Assembly: GCA_025359245.1 (NCBI GenBank)
Contig: JANYGW010000158.1
Span: 1-64,000, forward strand
Length of the DNA stretch: 64,000 nt
From: Massilia sp.
Lineage (GTDB): Bacteria > Pseudomonadota > Gammaproteobacteria > Burkholderiales > Burkholderiaceae_D
Direction of reading: 5' to 3'
The notes under the pieces were generated by a model, which saw only the letters and a list, made by a program, of their open reading frames with translations, was not told the origin of the DNA and did no database searches. Positions 28,918 through 39,120 of this stretch are shown piece after piece; position 1 is the stretch's first letter; every line of letters starts with the position of its first letter. Made by a program: the position numbers and the translations under genes.

Positions 28918-30311
28918 TTGCGGCTCCCGTGGCCGAGCGCCTCAAGGAAGGCGCGCGTGCTGCGCATGCCGTTTTCAAACGAGACGCCCGACACGTCGAG
29001 GCGGCTCTGCAAGCTGGCCTGGGCGTCGTCGGTGCTGGCCGTGAGCAGCGTAAAGTTGTACAGGCCCGCGAACTTGCGGTAGGCGCGTACGCAGGTGACC
29101 GCGCGCAGCGGCAGCGTCTTGGTCTTGACGAATTTCTCGGTGCAGATCGGCCCGCTCAGGCGCGTATCCTTGTTGGTACCCAGGTTATCGGCCTTGAACA
29201 GGGTGCTCGCCAGCGCGGCGAAGCGGACCGGATCCAGGCTGGCCGAGCGCACGTACTGGTGCGTCATCGACACATGCCCGGTCTGCTGCGTCTCCGACAC
29301 GAAGATCGCCGACTCCATCGCGCACGCCATGGTATCGGCGGTGAAGGTCGCTTCGGCCTTGACGTTGGACCTGCCCCAGCAGCGCACCTGCTCCGACTCG
29401 CGCACCGGTACCACGTACGGGCCCATGGTCTTCAGGTCGAGCGGTGCATCGAGCAGGCGGTCGATCATCGCCGCCTGGTGCGCCAGCAGCTGCTGGCCGA
29501 TCAGCGGATTGAAGTCTTTCGGCGCAGCCTTTTGCAGCGCCACCTTCTTGAGCAGTTCCTGGGCAAACCGGATCGGCACCAGGAAGCTGACCAGCTCACC
29601 GTCGCGCCGCTTGGACACGTTCACGCCGGCGACCTGGCCGGCCACCGTCACGCTCGGACCGCCGCTCATGCCGGAGTTGATCGGGCCGGTGAACATCAGC
29701 TGGTCATAGAAGCTGCGCGAGATGATGCCGTTGTACGAGCCTTCCGAAATGGCGAAGCCCAGGTCGAGCGGATTGCCGAGCGAGTACAGGTACTGGCCCT
29801 GGGTCAGCTTGACGGCATGCTCGGGCACGTCGAAAAAGCCGGTGCCGACGCGGTTCTTGATGCGCACCACGGCCAGGTCGTGCAGCACGTCCACCGCCAG
29901 CAATTCGACCGGGCCGCTCTTGCCGTCGGTGTCGACATACTCGCCGACATACACGTCCGGATCGATCGCCATTTGCGAGACCACGTGGTAGTTGGTCAGT
30001 ACCAGGTTGCTGGTGCCGACCATGAAGCCCGAACCGACGGTCGACTGGCTGCGTCCGTTCTTGAGCAGCATGCGGATTTGCAGCAGGTCGGCCTTGGCGG
30101 CGGAATACAGTTTTTGCGCGGCCGACGACGGCGGCGGCAGGGCATCTTCGGCGGCGGCGTCAGGCGTGGCCGCCGGGGCTGCGGCAGGACTAGTAACTGG
30201 AAGGTGGGCGGCGGGGGCGGGCAGCGCTTTTGCCGCCGATGGGGGCTGGCCTAACGCGGCGGCGCCGGCGGCCAGGGTGGAGCAGAGCAATGCGATCCGA
30301 ATTAATTTCAT
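28914..30311 (-). CDS. S1C (trypsin-like) serine protease
   Basis: Signal peptide; TNYHVVSQ, DLAVVRIKN, GMSGGPSV catalytic motifs. Confidence 0.9.
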   Translation of the reverse strand: MKLIRIALLCSTLAAGAAALGQPPSAAKALPAPAAHLPVTSPAAAPAATPDAAAEDALPPPSSAAQKLYSAAKADLLQIRMLLKNGRSQSTVGSGFMVGTSNLVLTNYHVVSQMAIDPDVYVGEYVDTDGKSGPVELLAVDVLHDLAVVRIKNRVGTGFFDVPEHAVKLTQGQYLYSLGNPLDLGFAISEGSYNGIISRSFYDQLMFTGPINSGMSGGPSVTVAGQVAGVNVSKRRDGELVSFLVPIRFAQELLKKVALQKAAPKDFNPLIGQQLLAHQAAMIDRLLDAPLDLKTMGPYVVPVRESEQVRCWGRSNVKAEATFTADTMACAMESAIFVSETQQTGHVSMTHQYVRSASLDPVRFAALASTLFKADNLGTNKDTRLSGPICTEKFVKTKTLPLRAVTCVRAYRKFAGLYNFTLLTASTDDAQASLQSRLDVSGVSFENGMRSTRAFLEALGHGSRK

Positions 30312-30368
30312 GCAGTCCTTGGCAGGGTGATCCTTTGTCTTGCCAATAGCTTACCGCATTTGCCGTAA

Positions 30369-31013
30369 CTAGAGTTCGCCGTCTTGTGCGACCGCTTCGA
30401 CCAGCGGCTTCATCATGTGACCGAGCTTGGCGGCCTTGGTATCGAGGTAGTTGGTATTGAAGGCGTTGCGGTTGACCAGCAGCGGCACGCGCTCGCTGAC
30501 GGTGATGCCCATTTTCTCCATGGCGTCGATCTTGCGCGGATTGTTGGTCATCAGGCGCAGCGACGTGATGCCGAACTGGGCCAGCATCGGCTGGCACAAT
30601 TCGTAGTTGCGGGCGTCGGCGTGAAAGCCCAGCGCCAGGTTCGCTTCGACGGTGTCGGCGCCGGCTTCCTGCAAGCGGTAGGCGCGGATCTTGTTGACCA
30701 GGCCGATGCCGCGCCCTTCCTGGCGCAGGTACAGCAGGATGCCGCGGCCTTCGTCGGCGATTTTCTTGAGCGCGCCTTCGAGCTGGGCGCCGCAATCGCA
30801 GCGTTGCGAGAAAAGCACGTCGCCGGTCAGGCATTCGGAATGCACGCGCGCCAGCACCGGCTCGCCGTTGCCGATCTCGCCCAGCGTCATGGCCAGGTGC
30901 TCCTTGCCGGTCGCATGCTCGACAAACGCGTGCAGCGTGAACTGCGCCCACGGGGTAGGGAGCAGGCAGGAGGTGGTGTAATCCAACAGTTCTTCGTGCG
31001 GAGTGGACGGCAT
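30369..31013 (-). CDS. ribA: GTP cyclohydrolase II
   Basis: [36 protein letters not shown]. Confidence 0.97.
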   Translation of the reverse strand: MPSTPHEELLDYTTSCLLPTPWAQFTLHAFVEHATGKEHLAMTLGEIGNGEPVLARVHSECLTGDVLFSQRCDCGAQLEGALKKIADEGRGILLYLRQEGRGIGLVNKIRAYRLQEAGADTVEANLALGFHADARNYELCQPMLAQFGITSLRLMTNNPRKIDAMEKMGITVSERVPLLVNRNAFNTNYLDTKAAKLGHMMKPLVEAVAQDGEL

Positions 31014-31128
31014 GGCGGTGTCTCTAAAGCTATTGCTGTAGCCGCAAGTGTAGCGGAAAACCCGCCGGACCGTTGGGGCGGGGGCTCTAAAACGGCCTGC
31101 GGCGGGGCAGCGATCGCGCTCCTAAGCA

Positions 31129-31202
31129 ACATCGTCCTTGCGAAAGCGAGGACCCAAGTTGACCATGCTCACCATGGGTCCTCGCTTTCGCAAGGACGAT
31201 GT
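31129..31202. repeat. REP-like element, copy 2: perfect 28-bp inverted repeat
   Basis: ACATCGTCCTTGCGAAAGCGAGGACCCA (31129-31156) and exact reverse complement (31175-31202), 18-nt loop. Confidence 0.95.
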
Positions 31203-31243
31203 CGGTCGACGATAGGGCACTTGTCCAGCCCGCGATGCCGGCT

Positions 31244-31945
31244 TTAGGACGGCAAATCAAACACCAGCACTTCGGCCGCCTCGGCCTGCTCCAGGCTGAC
31301 CAGCGGTTCGCCGGTGATCTTGAGCGCGTCGCCGCCCTTGAGCGTGTTGCCGTTGACCGACAGCTGGCCGCGGATCACATGCACATACGAGTTGCGCCCC
31401 GCCTTGACCGCATGTTCGACCCGGTCGCCGGCATTCAGGATCGCCGCATAGATCGCCGCATCCTGGTGGATCAGCACCGAGCCGTCGCGCCCGTCGCCGG
31501 ACGCGATCAGGCGCAACTGGCCCAGCTTGCTTTCCGGCGCGAAGTGCTTTTCCTCGTAGCTCGGCGCAATACCCGTCACGTTCGGCTGGATCCAGATCTG
31601 CAGGAAATGCACCTGTTCGGTCTGCGATCCGTTGAACTCGCTGTGCCGCACGCCGCTGCCCGCGCTCATGCGCTGCACGTCGCCATAGTGCAGCACCGAG
31701 CCGGTGCCGATGCTGTCCTTGTGTTCGAGCGCGCCTTCGAGCACGTAGGAAATGATTTCCATGTCGCGGTGGCCGTGCGTGCCGAAACCCTGGCCGGGCG
31801 CGACCTTGTCTTCATTGATGACCAGCAAGGGCCCGAAGCCGACATGGTGCGGATCGTGATAATCGCCAAACGAAAACGTGTGCTTCGATTGCAGCCAGCC
31901 GTGGTTGGCGCTGCCGCGGTCTTCGCTTTTCCTGATCTGTAGCAT
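31244..31945 (-). CDS. Pirin family protein
   Basis: FGDYHDPHHVGFGPLLVINEDKVAPGQGFGTHGHRDMEIISYVLEG. Confidence 0.95.
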   Translation of the reverse strand: MLQIRKSEDRGSANHGWLQSKHTFSFGDYHDPHHVGFGPLLVINEDKVAPGQGFGTHGHRDMEIISYVLEGALEHKDSIGTGSVLHYGDVQRMSAGSGVRHSEFNGSQTEQVHFLQIWIQPNVTGIAPSYEEKHFAPESKLGQLRLIASGDGRDGSVLIHQDAAIYAAILNAGDRVEHAVKAGRNSYVHVIRGQLSVNGNTLKGGDALKITGEPLVSLEQAEAAEVLVFDLPS

Positions 31946-32074
31946 GATTTTTGCTCCCTTTTAAAATTAATGTGCAATAATTTCGAATTCACCTGCTTGC
32001 AATGAACAGAGTATAGAAGGGTAGGCTGAATTTGAAAAACGGAATATTTCGTCATCTATGATCGAAAAAATCGA

Positions 32075-33019
32075 ATGCTAAGACTCAGCCTGGAAGCACT
32101 GCAGATTATCGACGCAATCGACCGCCGGGGCTCGTTCTCCAAGGCCGGACAGGAACTGCACCGCGTCCCCTCGACCATCTCTTACCTGGTCGGCAAGCTC
32201 GAAGACGACCTGGCGGTCCAGGTGTTCGAGCGCAACGGGCCGCGCGTGGTGCTGACCGCGGCCGGGCGCGAGCTGCTCAAGGAGGGGCGCTACCTGCTCA
32301 AGGCGGCGCGCGACCTGGAGCAGCGGGTGCGCCGCATCGCATCGGGCTGGGAAACCGAACTGGCGATCGGCATGGATTCGATGTTTTCAATCAGTGCGCT
32401 GACCGACGACATGCATGCCTTTTACCAAATAGCGCAGCAAACGCGCTTGCGCATCGTCCAGGAAACCCTGTCCGGCCCGTGGGAAGCGCTGCTCGACCGC
32501 CGGGTCGACCTGCTGGTTGGCGTGGCCGGCGAAGGCCCGGCCGGCGGCGGCTATGTGACGCGCGCCATCGGCGAGATGCCGTTCGTGTTCGCGGTCGCGC
32601 CTGGCCATCCGCTGGCGCAGGTGGCCGGCCCGCTGGGACGCTCCCAGTTGCAGGATCACCGCGCCATCGTGGTCGCCGATTCGGCCCGCAACATGGCGCC
32701 GCGCACGGTCGGCCTGATGTTCGGCCAGGATGCGCTGACCGTGCCCACGATGGCGGCCAAGTTCGCGCTGCAGGTGGCCGGTTTCGGCTTCGGTTTCCTG
32801 CCCCAGCCCTGCGCGCAGCGCGCCATCGCGGCCGGCCTGCTGGTCGAAAAGCAAGTCGAAGAGCTGCGCGCACCGGAAACGTTCTACGTCGCCTGGCGCA
32901 CCGGCGAGGAGGGCGCGGCCCTGAAATGGTGGCGCGAGCGCCTGCTGCAACCTGGCACTTTTGCCCGTTTGGGCGCCCATTTACCGGGCATCGCGGCTAT
33001 CTTGCCTTTGCATGACTGA
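32075..33019 (+). CDS. LysR family transcriptional regulator
   Basis: SLEALQIIDAIDRRGSFSKAGQELHRVPSTISYLVGKLE; divergent from pirin. Confidence 0.94.
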   Translation: MLRLSLEALQIIDAIDRRGSFSKAGQELHRVPSTISYLVGKLEDDLAVQVFERNGPRVVLTAAGRELLKEGRYLLKAARDLEQRVRRIASGWETELAIGMDSMFSISALTDDMHAFYQIAQQTRLRIVQETLSGPWEALLDRRVDLLVGVAGEGPAGGGYVTRAIGEMPFVFAVAPGHPLAQVAGPLGRSQLQDHRAIVVADSARNMAPRTVGLMFGQDALTVPTMAAKFALQVAGFGFGFLPQPCAQRAIAAGLLVEKQVEELRAPETFYVAWRTGEEGAALKWWRERLLQPGTFARLGAHLPGIAAILPLHD

Positions 33020-33120
33020 CAAGGCACTGACAAAACCATCCAACAACGGACGGTCAACGTTGGTAGCAACCAATATTTTCGGAGTACCATAGGAAGACTT
33101 GCGACCTCCACTGAAAAAAC

Positions 33121-34116
33121 ATGATGAGCAATCAGAGTCCGGCGCCACTGGTATGTTTCCGCGTATTGGCCAATCAAGCCGGGATTCCGGCTGGCCTGCT
33201 GATGGACCTGGGCGCGGGCGATGAAGCCGCGCTGCTGGACCTGTTCCAGACTCCGGGCTTCCAGGCCTTCGGCCTCGAAATGCCGGCCTACTACCGCGAA
33301 GGCCTGTCGGCGCAATTGGCCGAAGCGCTCACCGCCGCGGGCTGGAGCCAGCTGGTGCCCGGTACGCTGCTGCGCGAAGACGAACGCCTGGTCAAGGAAG
33401 ACCTGCCGGTCGGCACCCTGTTGATCGAAGGCGACTGGTGCATGGCGGCGCCGCCCAAGCCAACCGGCGCCCAGGCCGCCTCGCGCGCGCTGGCGCTGCA
33501 GCTGGCCCAGCTGGTCGCCTCCGACGCCCATACCCATGACATCGAGGCGCTGCTGCGCAAGGATCCGACGCTGTCCTACCACTTGCTGCGGCTGGTCAAT
33601 TCGCTGGGCATCGGCGCCGGGCGCAAGATCAGCAGTTTTTCGCAAGCCATCCTGATCCTCGGGCGCCAGCAACTGCGGCGCTGGGTCAACCTGATGCTGT
33701 TCGCGGCGCGCCAGGGCGACCCGCGCTCGGCCATGCTGCTGGCCCGCGTGGCCGTGCGCGGCCGCCTGCTCGAGCAATTGACCAAGGCGCTGGGGCAGGA
33801 CAAGGCGGCGCAAGACCAGGCTTTTATCGCCGGCATGTTTTCGCTGCTGGGCGTGCTGTTCGGCATGCCCTTGCCCGAAGTCCTCGCGCCGCTGTCGATG
33901 AGCGAAGCGGTGCAGGAAGCGCTGCTCGAATCGAAGGGCGAGCTGGGCCTGGCAGTGCGCCTGTGCGAGGCGGTCGAGGAGGGCGACTTCGGCGCCGTCG
34001 CGGAGCTCTTGCAGGAGCTCAAGATCGATGTGGCCGTGTTCAACGACGCCATCGTCGACGCCAATCACTGGATGATCGGCGCGGTGACGGGCAGCCATGG
34101 CAGCCCAATCGGCTGA
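33121..34116 (+). CDS. HDOD domain protein
   Basis: IEALLRKDPTLSYHLLRLVNSLGIGAGRKISSFSQAILILGRQQLRRWV. Confidence 0.88.
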   Translation: MMSNQSPAPLVCFRVLANQAGIPAGLLMDLGAGDEAALLDLFQTPGFQAFGLEMPAYYREGLSAQLAEALTAAGWSQLVPGTLLREDERLVKEDLPVGTLLIEGDWCMAAPPKPTGAQAASRALALQLAQLVASDAHTHDIEALLRKDPTLSYHLLRLVNSLGIGAGRKISSFSQAILILGRQQLRRWVNLMLFAARQGDPRSAMLLARVAVRGRLLEQLTKALGQDKAAQDQAFIAGMFSLLGVLFGMPLPEVLAPLSMSEAVQEALLESKGELGLAVRLCEAVEEGDFGAVAELLQELKIDVAVFNDAIVDANHWMIGAVTGSHGSPIG

Positions 34117-34285
34117 GTTCGCTTCCCATCGTCACGGTCCGGCGCCGGCCCGAACACTGCTGTTCCAGCGCAAACAAGGGCGCCCGTTTTCCCGCATGCT
34201 GTGCTGCTTGTTCCTTGAGCCGGGAAGGTGCTGTCGTGCATGCCAAGCTGCAAATGCGGGTTGACGCAAGGTCGGGGAGTGCGCC

Positions 34286-34486
34286 GTGAAGCGCATGCGT
34301 TGCGAGATCGTCGTCTCGCTGCTTGACCGCCGCGCCAGCAAGGAGTTGGCGGGAAAGATTGAAGTGGGCCTGGTCTCGCTCGCAAGGCTGGGGGTGGATG
34401 TGGCGACCTGGTATCTGCTGTCGCACGGCGTGCCGCTCGACACGATATTGCGCGTCATGGCGGGGCCCCAGCGGCGCCGCCGCTAG
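34286..34486 (+). CDS. Small hypothetical protein
   Basis: 66-aa GTG-start ORF; weak support. Confidence 0.4.
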   Translation: MKRMRCEIVVSLLDRRASKELAGKIEVGLVSLARLGVDVATWYLLSHGVPLDTILRVMAGPQRRRR

Positions 34487-35145
34487 GCTGGCGCGACAGC
34501 GGGGATGTGCGCAGTCGTGTACGGCGAGCGGGTGCGCCATCCCAGGGACGCATACAGGGCCTGGCCCGCCGCGGTGGCAATCAATATCTGGATCGCGCTG
34601 TCGGAGCGCCGTGCCGCGTGCAGTGCCTGCATCAGGCCGGCACCGAGGCCGCGCCGCCGATGTTCAGCCTCGGTATGGATTTGGTCGTAGATGAAGTAGC
34701 CGTCGTATTCGGCCGCATGGCCGATCGCCGCAATCTCGCCTTGACCGGTCAGGATGCGCGCGGTGGTGGTCATGCCGTTGCCGGACAGCTGCAGGGTGTA
34801 GCCTGGCGCGAGCACCTCCTTGCCTGGACGGTAGGCCTCGCCCGTCATCACGTAGCGTGGTTCCTGGAATCGCCAGCGTGGCGGCAGCAGTGCGCGCATC
34901 TGTTGCTCGCTTGCGCACAGCTTCAGGAATACGCGCGGTGTGACGATTGCCTGCGCCAGGCTGCGCAAACCATCGTCGGCGCACGCGAATACGTAGCGCC
35001 GCAGTTCGTGCGGCAGTTGCGTGTCCACGCGCCAGCCGCCGTGGTCTGCCACCGGCGCCGGCAAGCCGCGCGCGACCGAACGCGCGCGCAGCCAGCCGGC
35101 AATCAGCGCGGGGTCGACGCACGGCGGTTCGCTGTCATTGTTCAT
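34483..35145 (-). CDS. GNAT family N-acetyltransferase
   Basis: IHTEAEHRRRGLGAGLMQALHAAR acetyl-CoA binding motif. Confidence 0.85.
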   Translation of the reverse strand: MNNDSEPPCVDPALIAGWLRARSVARGLPAPVADHGGWRVDTQLPHELRRYVFACADDGLRSLAQAIVTPRVFLKLCASEQQMRALLPPRWRFQEPRYVMTGEAYRPGKEVLAPGYTLQLSGNGMTTTARILTGQGEIAAIGHAAEYDGYFIYDQIHTEAEHRRRGLGAGLMQALHAARRSDSAIQILIATAAGQALYASLGWRTRSPYTTAHIPAVAPA

Positions 35146-35157
35146 GCTGGAATCTGC

Positions 35158-36042
35158 TCATTTCGGCGCTAGCGTCCATTTCAGGCCGTGCGTGATAATT
35201 CCCGGCGCGACAGTCAGGTGATCCTCGTCCTCGAACACATGGCTTGTGGTGTGCAGGCCGGGATAGTGGTGCGCGTTGAGCGTTTTTTCGAGCAGCTTCA
35301 TGTCGCCCACTGTGTCGTTCTTGTTGCCCGGTTTGATGCCTTCCAAACCGCCGACCCCGAAATACACCCTGGCTTTCAAATCCTTGTGCGTGGCGGCATA
35401 CGCCTTTTCGCGCTCGAACATGATGCGCCTGCCGTACCAGAGCGAGGGGCTGCCAAGGATGTATTGATCGAACATCGCCGGCTCGGTGAACAGGATGTGC
35501 AGCCCAAGCAGGCTGCCGTACGAGTGCCCTGCGAAGACCTTGCGCGTCATGTCGGCGCGGTAGCTTTTTTCAATCAGCGGAAAAACGTCGGCCGCGATGA
35601 AGCGCCGGTAATCCTCGGCCTGGCCGTGCTGCACCGCGCGCCCCGGCATGTCCGATTTGAGGCCGACGTCGGCGGTTTCGATGGGCGTGTAGTCGCGGCG
35701 GCGGCTAAATTCTGGCGTATCGCCCTTGGCATACGCCAGGCCGACGAGGATGAATTCCTCCAGCCCGTCGCCATGGTCGCCGACCCGCTTGCCGATGGCG
35801 CGTATGAGCGGGAAGGCATACGGCGCATCGGTCACGAACACGACCGGGTAACGCCGCGTCGATGTCTTGTACGATGGTGGCAGGCTGACCAGCACCTGGT
35901 AGTCGCGCTTGAGTTCAGCCGCGTGCAGTGTGTGGACTTCGGTGTCCTCGAGGACGTAGGGCGGAGCAGTTTGGCTCGCAGCAGCGCTGGAAAGGCAAAG
36001 CAAAAACAGGACAGGAAAAAGCTTTTTCAAATGGCGCTCCAA
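35158..36042 (-). CDS. Secreted alpha/beta hydrolase (esterase D/Fes-like)
   Basis: Signal peptide; YPVVFVTDAPYAFPLI, FAGHSYGSLLGL, H near C-terminus. Confidence 0.85.
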   Translation of the reverse strand: MERHLKKLFPVLFLLCLSSAAASQTAPPYVLEDTEVHTLHAAELKRDYQVLVSLPPSYKTSTRRYPVVFVTDAPYAFPLIRAIGKRVGDHGDGLEEFILVGLAYAKGDTPEFSRRRDYTPIETADVGLKSDMPGRAVQHGQAEDYRRFIAADVFPLIEKSYRADMTRKVFAGHSYGSLLGLHILFTEPAMFDQYILGSPSLWYGRRIMFEREKAYAATHKDLKARVYFGVGGLEGIKPGNKNDTVGDMKLLEKTLNAHHYPGLHTTSHVFEDEDHLTVAPGIITHGLKWTLAPK

Positions 36043-36133
36043 TGTTAGTGTGCTGCCATTATCACGATATTGGTTGCAGACGTAAACGGCGCACGTGCTG
36101 TGCGCGGCCCGCCAATTACCGGACGGGGTCCGC

Positions 36134-36361
36134 TCAGAACGGCCGGCGCCGTTCGCTGCGCAGCGGATCGAGCAGGGCGCGCAGGTCGTTGTGATCGAGT
36201 TCGTACATCAGCGCGAGCAGTTCGCCCAGTTCGCCGCGCGGGAATCCTTCGCGCGCAAACCAGCCGAGATAATGGCCGGGCAGGTCGGCGATGAATCGGC
36301 CTTTGTATTTCCCGTATGGCATTTCACGGGTCAGCAGCATCTGGAGGTGTTCGGGTTTCAT
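36134..36361 (-). CDS. DUF3820 family protein
   Basis: MPYGKYKGRFIADLPGHYLGWFAREGFPRGELGELLALMYE. Confidence 0.85.
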   Translation of the reverse strand: MKPEHLQMLLTREMPYGKYKGRFIADLPGHYLGWFAREGFPRGELGELLALMYELDHNDLRALLDPLRSERRRPF

Positions 36362-36454
36362 GATGCCGACACTGTAGCGCAAATCGACAACGGGATGACG
36401 TATGCGGAAGACAAATCACGGGAGCTGCTACTGCGGCGCGGCGCGTTCAGGGAG

Positions 36455-38431
36455 ATGCTGTTGACCCGCCTGAAATACCCGCTGTTCCTTGTTCTTGCCC
36501 TTGTGCTGGCATCGTGCGGCACCCCGCGCGCGCCGGCGGCGCTGGCGGCCAGTATCGAACGCCTCGACATCATCAGCCGCGCGCCGGCATTCGGCGGCGC
36601 CGACTTCGAAGGCGGCGGCCAATACGAAACCATCGTCGCCGTGGCCCATATGCGCATCAATCCGGCCCACCCGGCGAACCGGATCATCGCCGATATCGAC
36701 AAGGCCGCCGCACCGGACGGGTGGGTGCGCTACCAGAGCGATGTCATCATCGTGCGTCCGCGCGACCCGGCCAGGGCATCCAAAGTGCTGCTGATCGACC
36801 TGCCCGGCAGCGGCGCACAGCGCTTGCCGGGCATGGCCAATGATGCCGATGCAGGCGCGGCCGGCAATGGCTTCACCATGCGGCGCGGCCATACCATGGT
36901 GTCGATCGGCTGGCAGGGCGATATCGCGCTCAAAAAGGATGGCACGACGGCCGGCACCGAACTGCCGCTGGCGACCAACGGCACGCTGCCGATCACCGGG
37001 CCGAGCTACGCCGAAACCATATTCGATGACGGCGCCACCACCGGTTCAATGGCACTGGCGTATCCCGCCGCTTCGCTCGACCAGGCATCGGCCAGGCTGA
37101 CCGTGCGCGCCACTGCGACTGCCGCCCCGACCACGCTGCCGCGCAGCGCATGGAGTTTCAAGGGCCCGTTGCGGATCGAACTGGGGCGCCCGAGCGGCTT
37201 CGACGCCGGCGCGATCTACCGCTTCGACTACCTGGCACGCGATCCCAGGCTGATGGGACTGGGCATGGCGGCTGTGCGCGACGTGGCCAGCTTCCTCAAA
37301 TCAGGCCTGGCCGACGGCGCCGGCCAGGCCAATCCATTGGCCGACATCCATCCGGACGTCGCGGTGGCGGTCGGCGTCGGGCAAGCGGGCGGCTTCCTGC
37401 GCGACCTGATCTGGCAAGGCTTCAACCAGGATCCGCGCGGCGGCAAGGTGTTCGAGGGCGCCATGCCGCTGGTTGCGGGCAGCGCCAAGAGTTTCGTCAA
37501 CCTGCGCTTCAGCCAGCCGGGCCGCATAGCGACCCAGCACCTCGACCACCTGGCGTATGGCGATGAGTTCCCGTTCAGCTACGGCGTCACGACCGATCCG
37601 GCAAGCGGCAAGACCGACGGCATCTTCAACCGCTGCCAGGCCAGCAATACCTGTCCCCGCCTGATGCACGTCGACAGCAGTGGCGAATTCTGGCAGGCGC
37701 GCGCCTCGCTGGTGCTGGACGATGGCGCCGGCAACGACATTGCGATGCCGGCCGGTGTCAGGGCCTACCTGATGTCGTCGACCCAGCATATCGCTGCGAA
37801 CCGGCCGGTGATGGGAGTATGCCGGTACGCCAATAACCCGGCGCGGCAGTCGCCGACGGTGCGCGTGCTGCTGGACCATCTGGTGGCGTGGGCGCGCGGC
37901 GGCAAGCAGCCGCCCGCCAGTCGCTATCCGCTCCATGCCGACGCGATGCTGACCGCGCCCCAGCGCGACGCCGCCGGATTTCCGGACCTGGGGGCAATCG
38001 GCGTCGAATACCCGGCCGTGATCAATGAGCTGGCGCTGGTGGACTTCAGCGCTCCCAGGGCCGTGCCAGGTGCGGCGCGCCGCTATCAGTTGTTTGTGCC
38101 GATGACCGATGTCGATGGTCACGACATCGCGGGCATCCGGCTGCCCGATATCGCCGTCCCGCTGGCCACGCACGCAGGCTGGAACCTGCGGCGCAAGGGC
38201 TATGCGGATGGACAGTTGTGTGGCTTGAATGGCTTGTCGCTGCCGTTTCCGGCAACGCCCAGGAAGGCAGATCCGCGCCGCGCGATATCGGAACGCTATG
38301 CCAGGCGCATCGAGTATGCGAAGGCGGTGGCGCTGGCCGCGCGCGCGTTGCGCGACCAGGGCTTGCTGCTGCAGGAGGACGTGGAGCGCTACATCGAACG
38401 CGCCAAGGTCGATGCGCGGATCAATCCGTAG
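36455..38431 (+). CDS. Alpha/beta hydrolase domain-containing lipoprotein
   Basis: Lipobox VLASCG; 658-aa secreted protein resembling the Abhydrolase_10-type family. Confidence 0.75.
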   Translation: MLLTRLKYPLFLVLALVLASCGTPRAPAALAASIERLDIISRAPAFGGADFEGGGQYETIVAVAHMRINPAHPANRIIADIDKAAAPDGWVRYQSDVIIVRPRDPARASKVLLIDLPGSGAQRLPGMANDADAGAAGNGFTMRRGHTMVSIGWQGDIALKKDGTTAGTELPLATNGTLPITGPSYAETIFDDGATTGSMALAYPAASLDQASARLTVRATATAAPTTLPRSAWSFKGPLRIELGRPSGFDAGAIYRFDYLARDPRLMGLGMAAVRDVASFLKSGLADGAGQANPLADIHPDVAVAVGVGQAGGFLRDLIWQGFNQDPRGGKVFEGAMPLVAGSAKSFVNLRFSQPGRIATQHLDHLAYGDEFPFSYGVTTDPASGKTDGIFNRCQASNTCPRLMHVDSSGEFWQARASLVLDDGAGNDIAMPAGVRAYLMSSTQHIAANRPVMGVCRYANNPARQSPTVRVLLDHLVAWARGGKQPPASRYPLHADAMLTAPQRDAAGFPDLGAIGVEYPAVINELALVDFSAPRAVPGAARRYQLFVPMTDVDGHDIAGIRLPDIAVPLATHAGWNLRRKGYADGQLCGLNGLSLPFPATPRKADPRRAISERYARRIEYAKAVALAARALRDQGLLLQEDVERYIERAKVDARINP

Positions 38432-38469
38432 AACGCATCAGGCGCAGCGAAGGAGTACTATTTCGTATC

Positions 38470-39051
38470 ATGGAAAATTTGACCCGCCTGCGCGACTTCG
38501 TACACAACTTTACCCGCCTGGTTGACCAGGCCGGGCAGGACGAGCAGCGCATTTTTGTCGATGGCAAGGCGCTGCTGTCGGGCCTGATCGCGCATGACGA
38601 CTGGCTCCCGGACCAGTTTGCGCAGCCGCATCCGGACCGCTATCAGCAATACCTGCTCCATTGCGATCCGCTGGAGCGCTTTTCGGTGCTCAGCTTTGCA
38701 TGGGGGCCGGGACAATCGACCCCGCTGCACGACCATACGGTGTGGGGCATGGTGGGCGTGCTGCGCGGCGCCGAGACATGCGAAGAATTTGCGCCGGGGC
38801 CGGCCGGCGAGCCGCTGCGCGGCGCCGGTTCGCACCATCTCGCGCGCGGCACGATCGACCTGGTGTCGCCGCGCATCGGCGATATTCATCGGGTATCGAA
38901 CGCCTGCGCCGACCAGGTGTCGGTCAGCATCCACGTCTATGGCGCCAATATCGGGCCCCTGGAGCGCCACATGTTCGACCCGGTCGACGGGCGGGCCAGC
39001 CGTTTTGTATCGGGCTACGTCAACAGCGTCACTCCCAACCTGTGGGCTTGA
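38470..39051 (+). CDS. Cysteine dioxygenase family protein
   Basis: FAWGPGQSTPLHDHTVWGMVGVLRG cupin; GDIHRVSNACADQVSVSIHVYGANI. Confidence 0.9.
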   Translation: MENLTRLRDFVHNFTRLVDQAGQDEQRIFVDGKALLSGLIAHDDWLPDQFAQPHPDRYQQYLLHCDPLERFSVLSFAWGPGQSTPLHDHTVWGMVGVLRGAETCEEFAPGPAGEPLRGAGSHHLARGTIDLVSPRIGDIHRVSNACADQVSVSIHVYGANIGPLERHMFDPVDGRASRFVSGYVNSVTPNLWA

Positions 39052-39120
39052 ACGGCCATGTTTGGCCGGGTGCGTATAATTCATGGTTATTGAATCAACC
39101 ATCATCAGAAAAGAATACTT

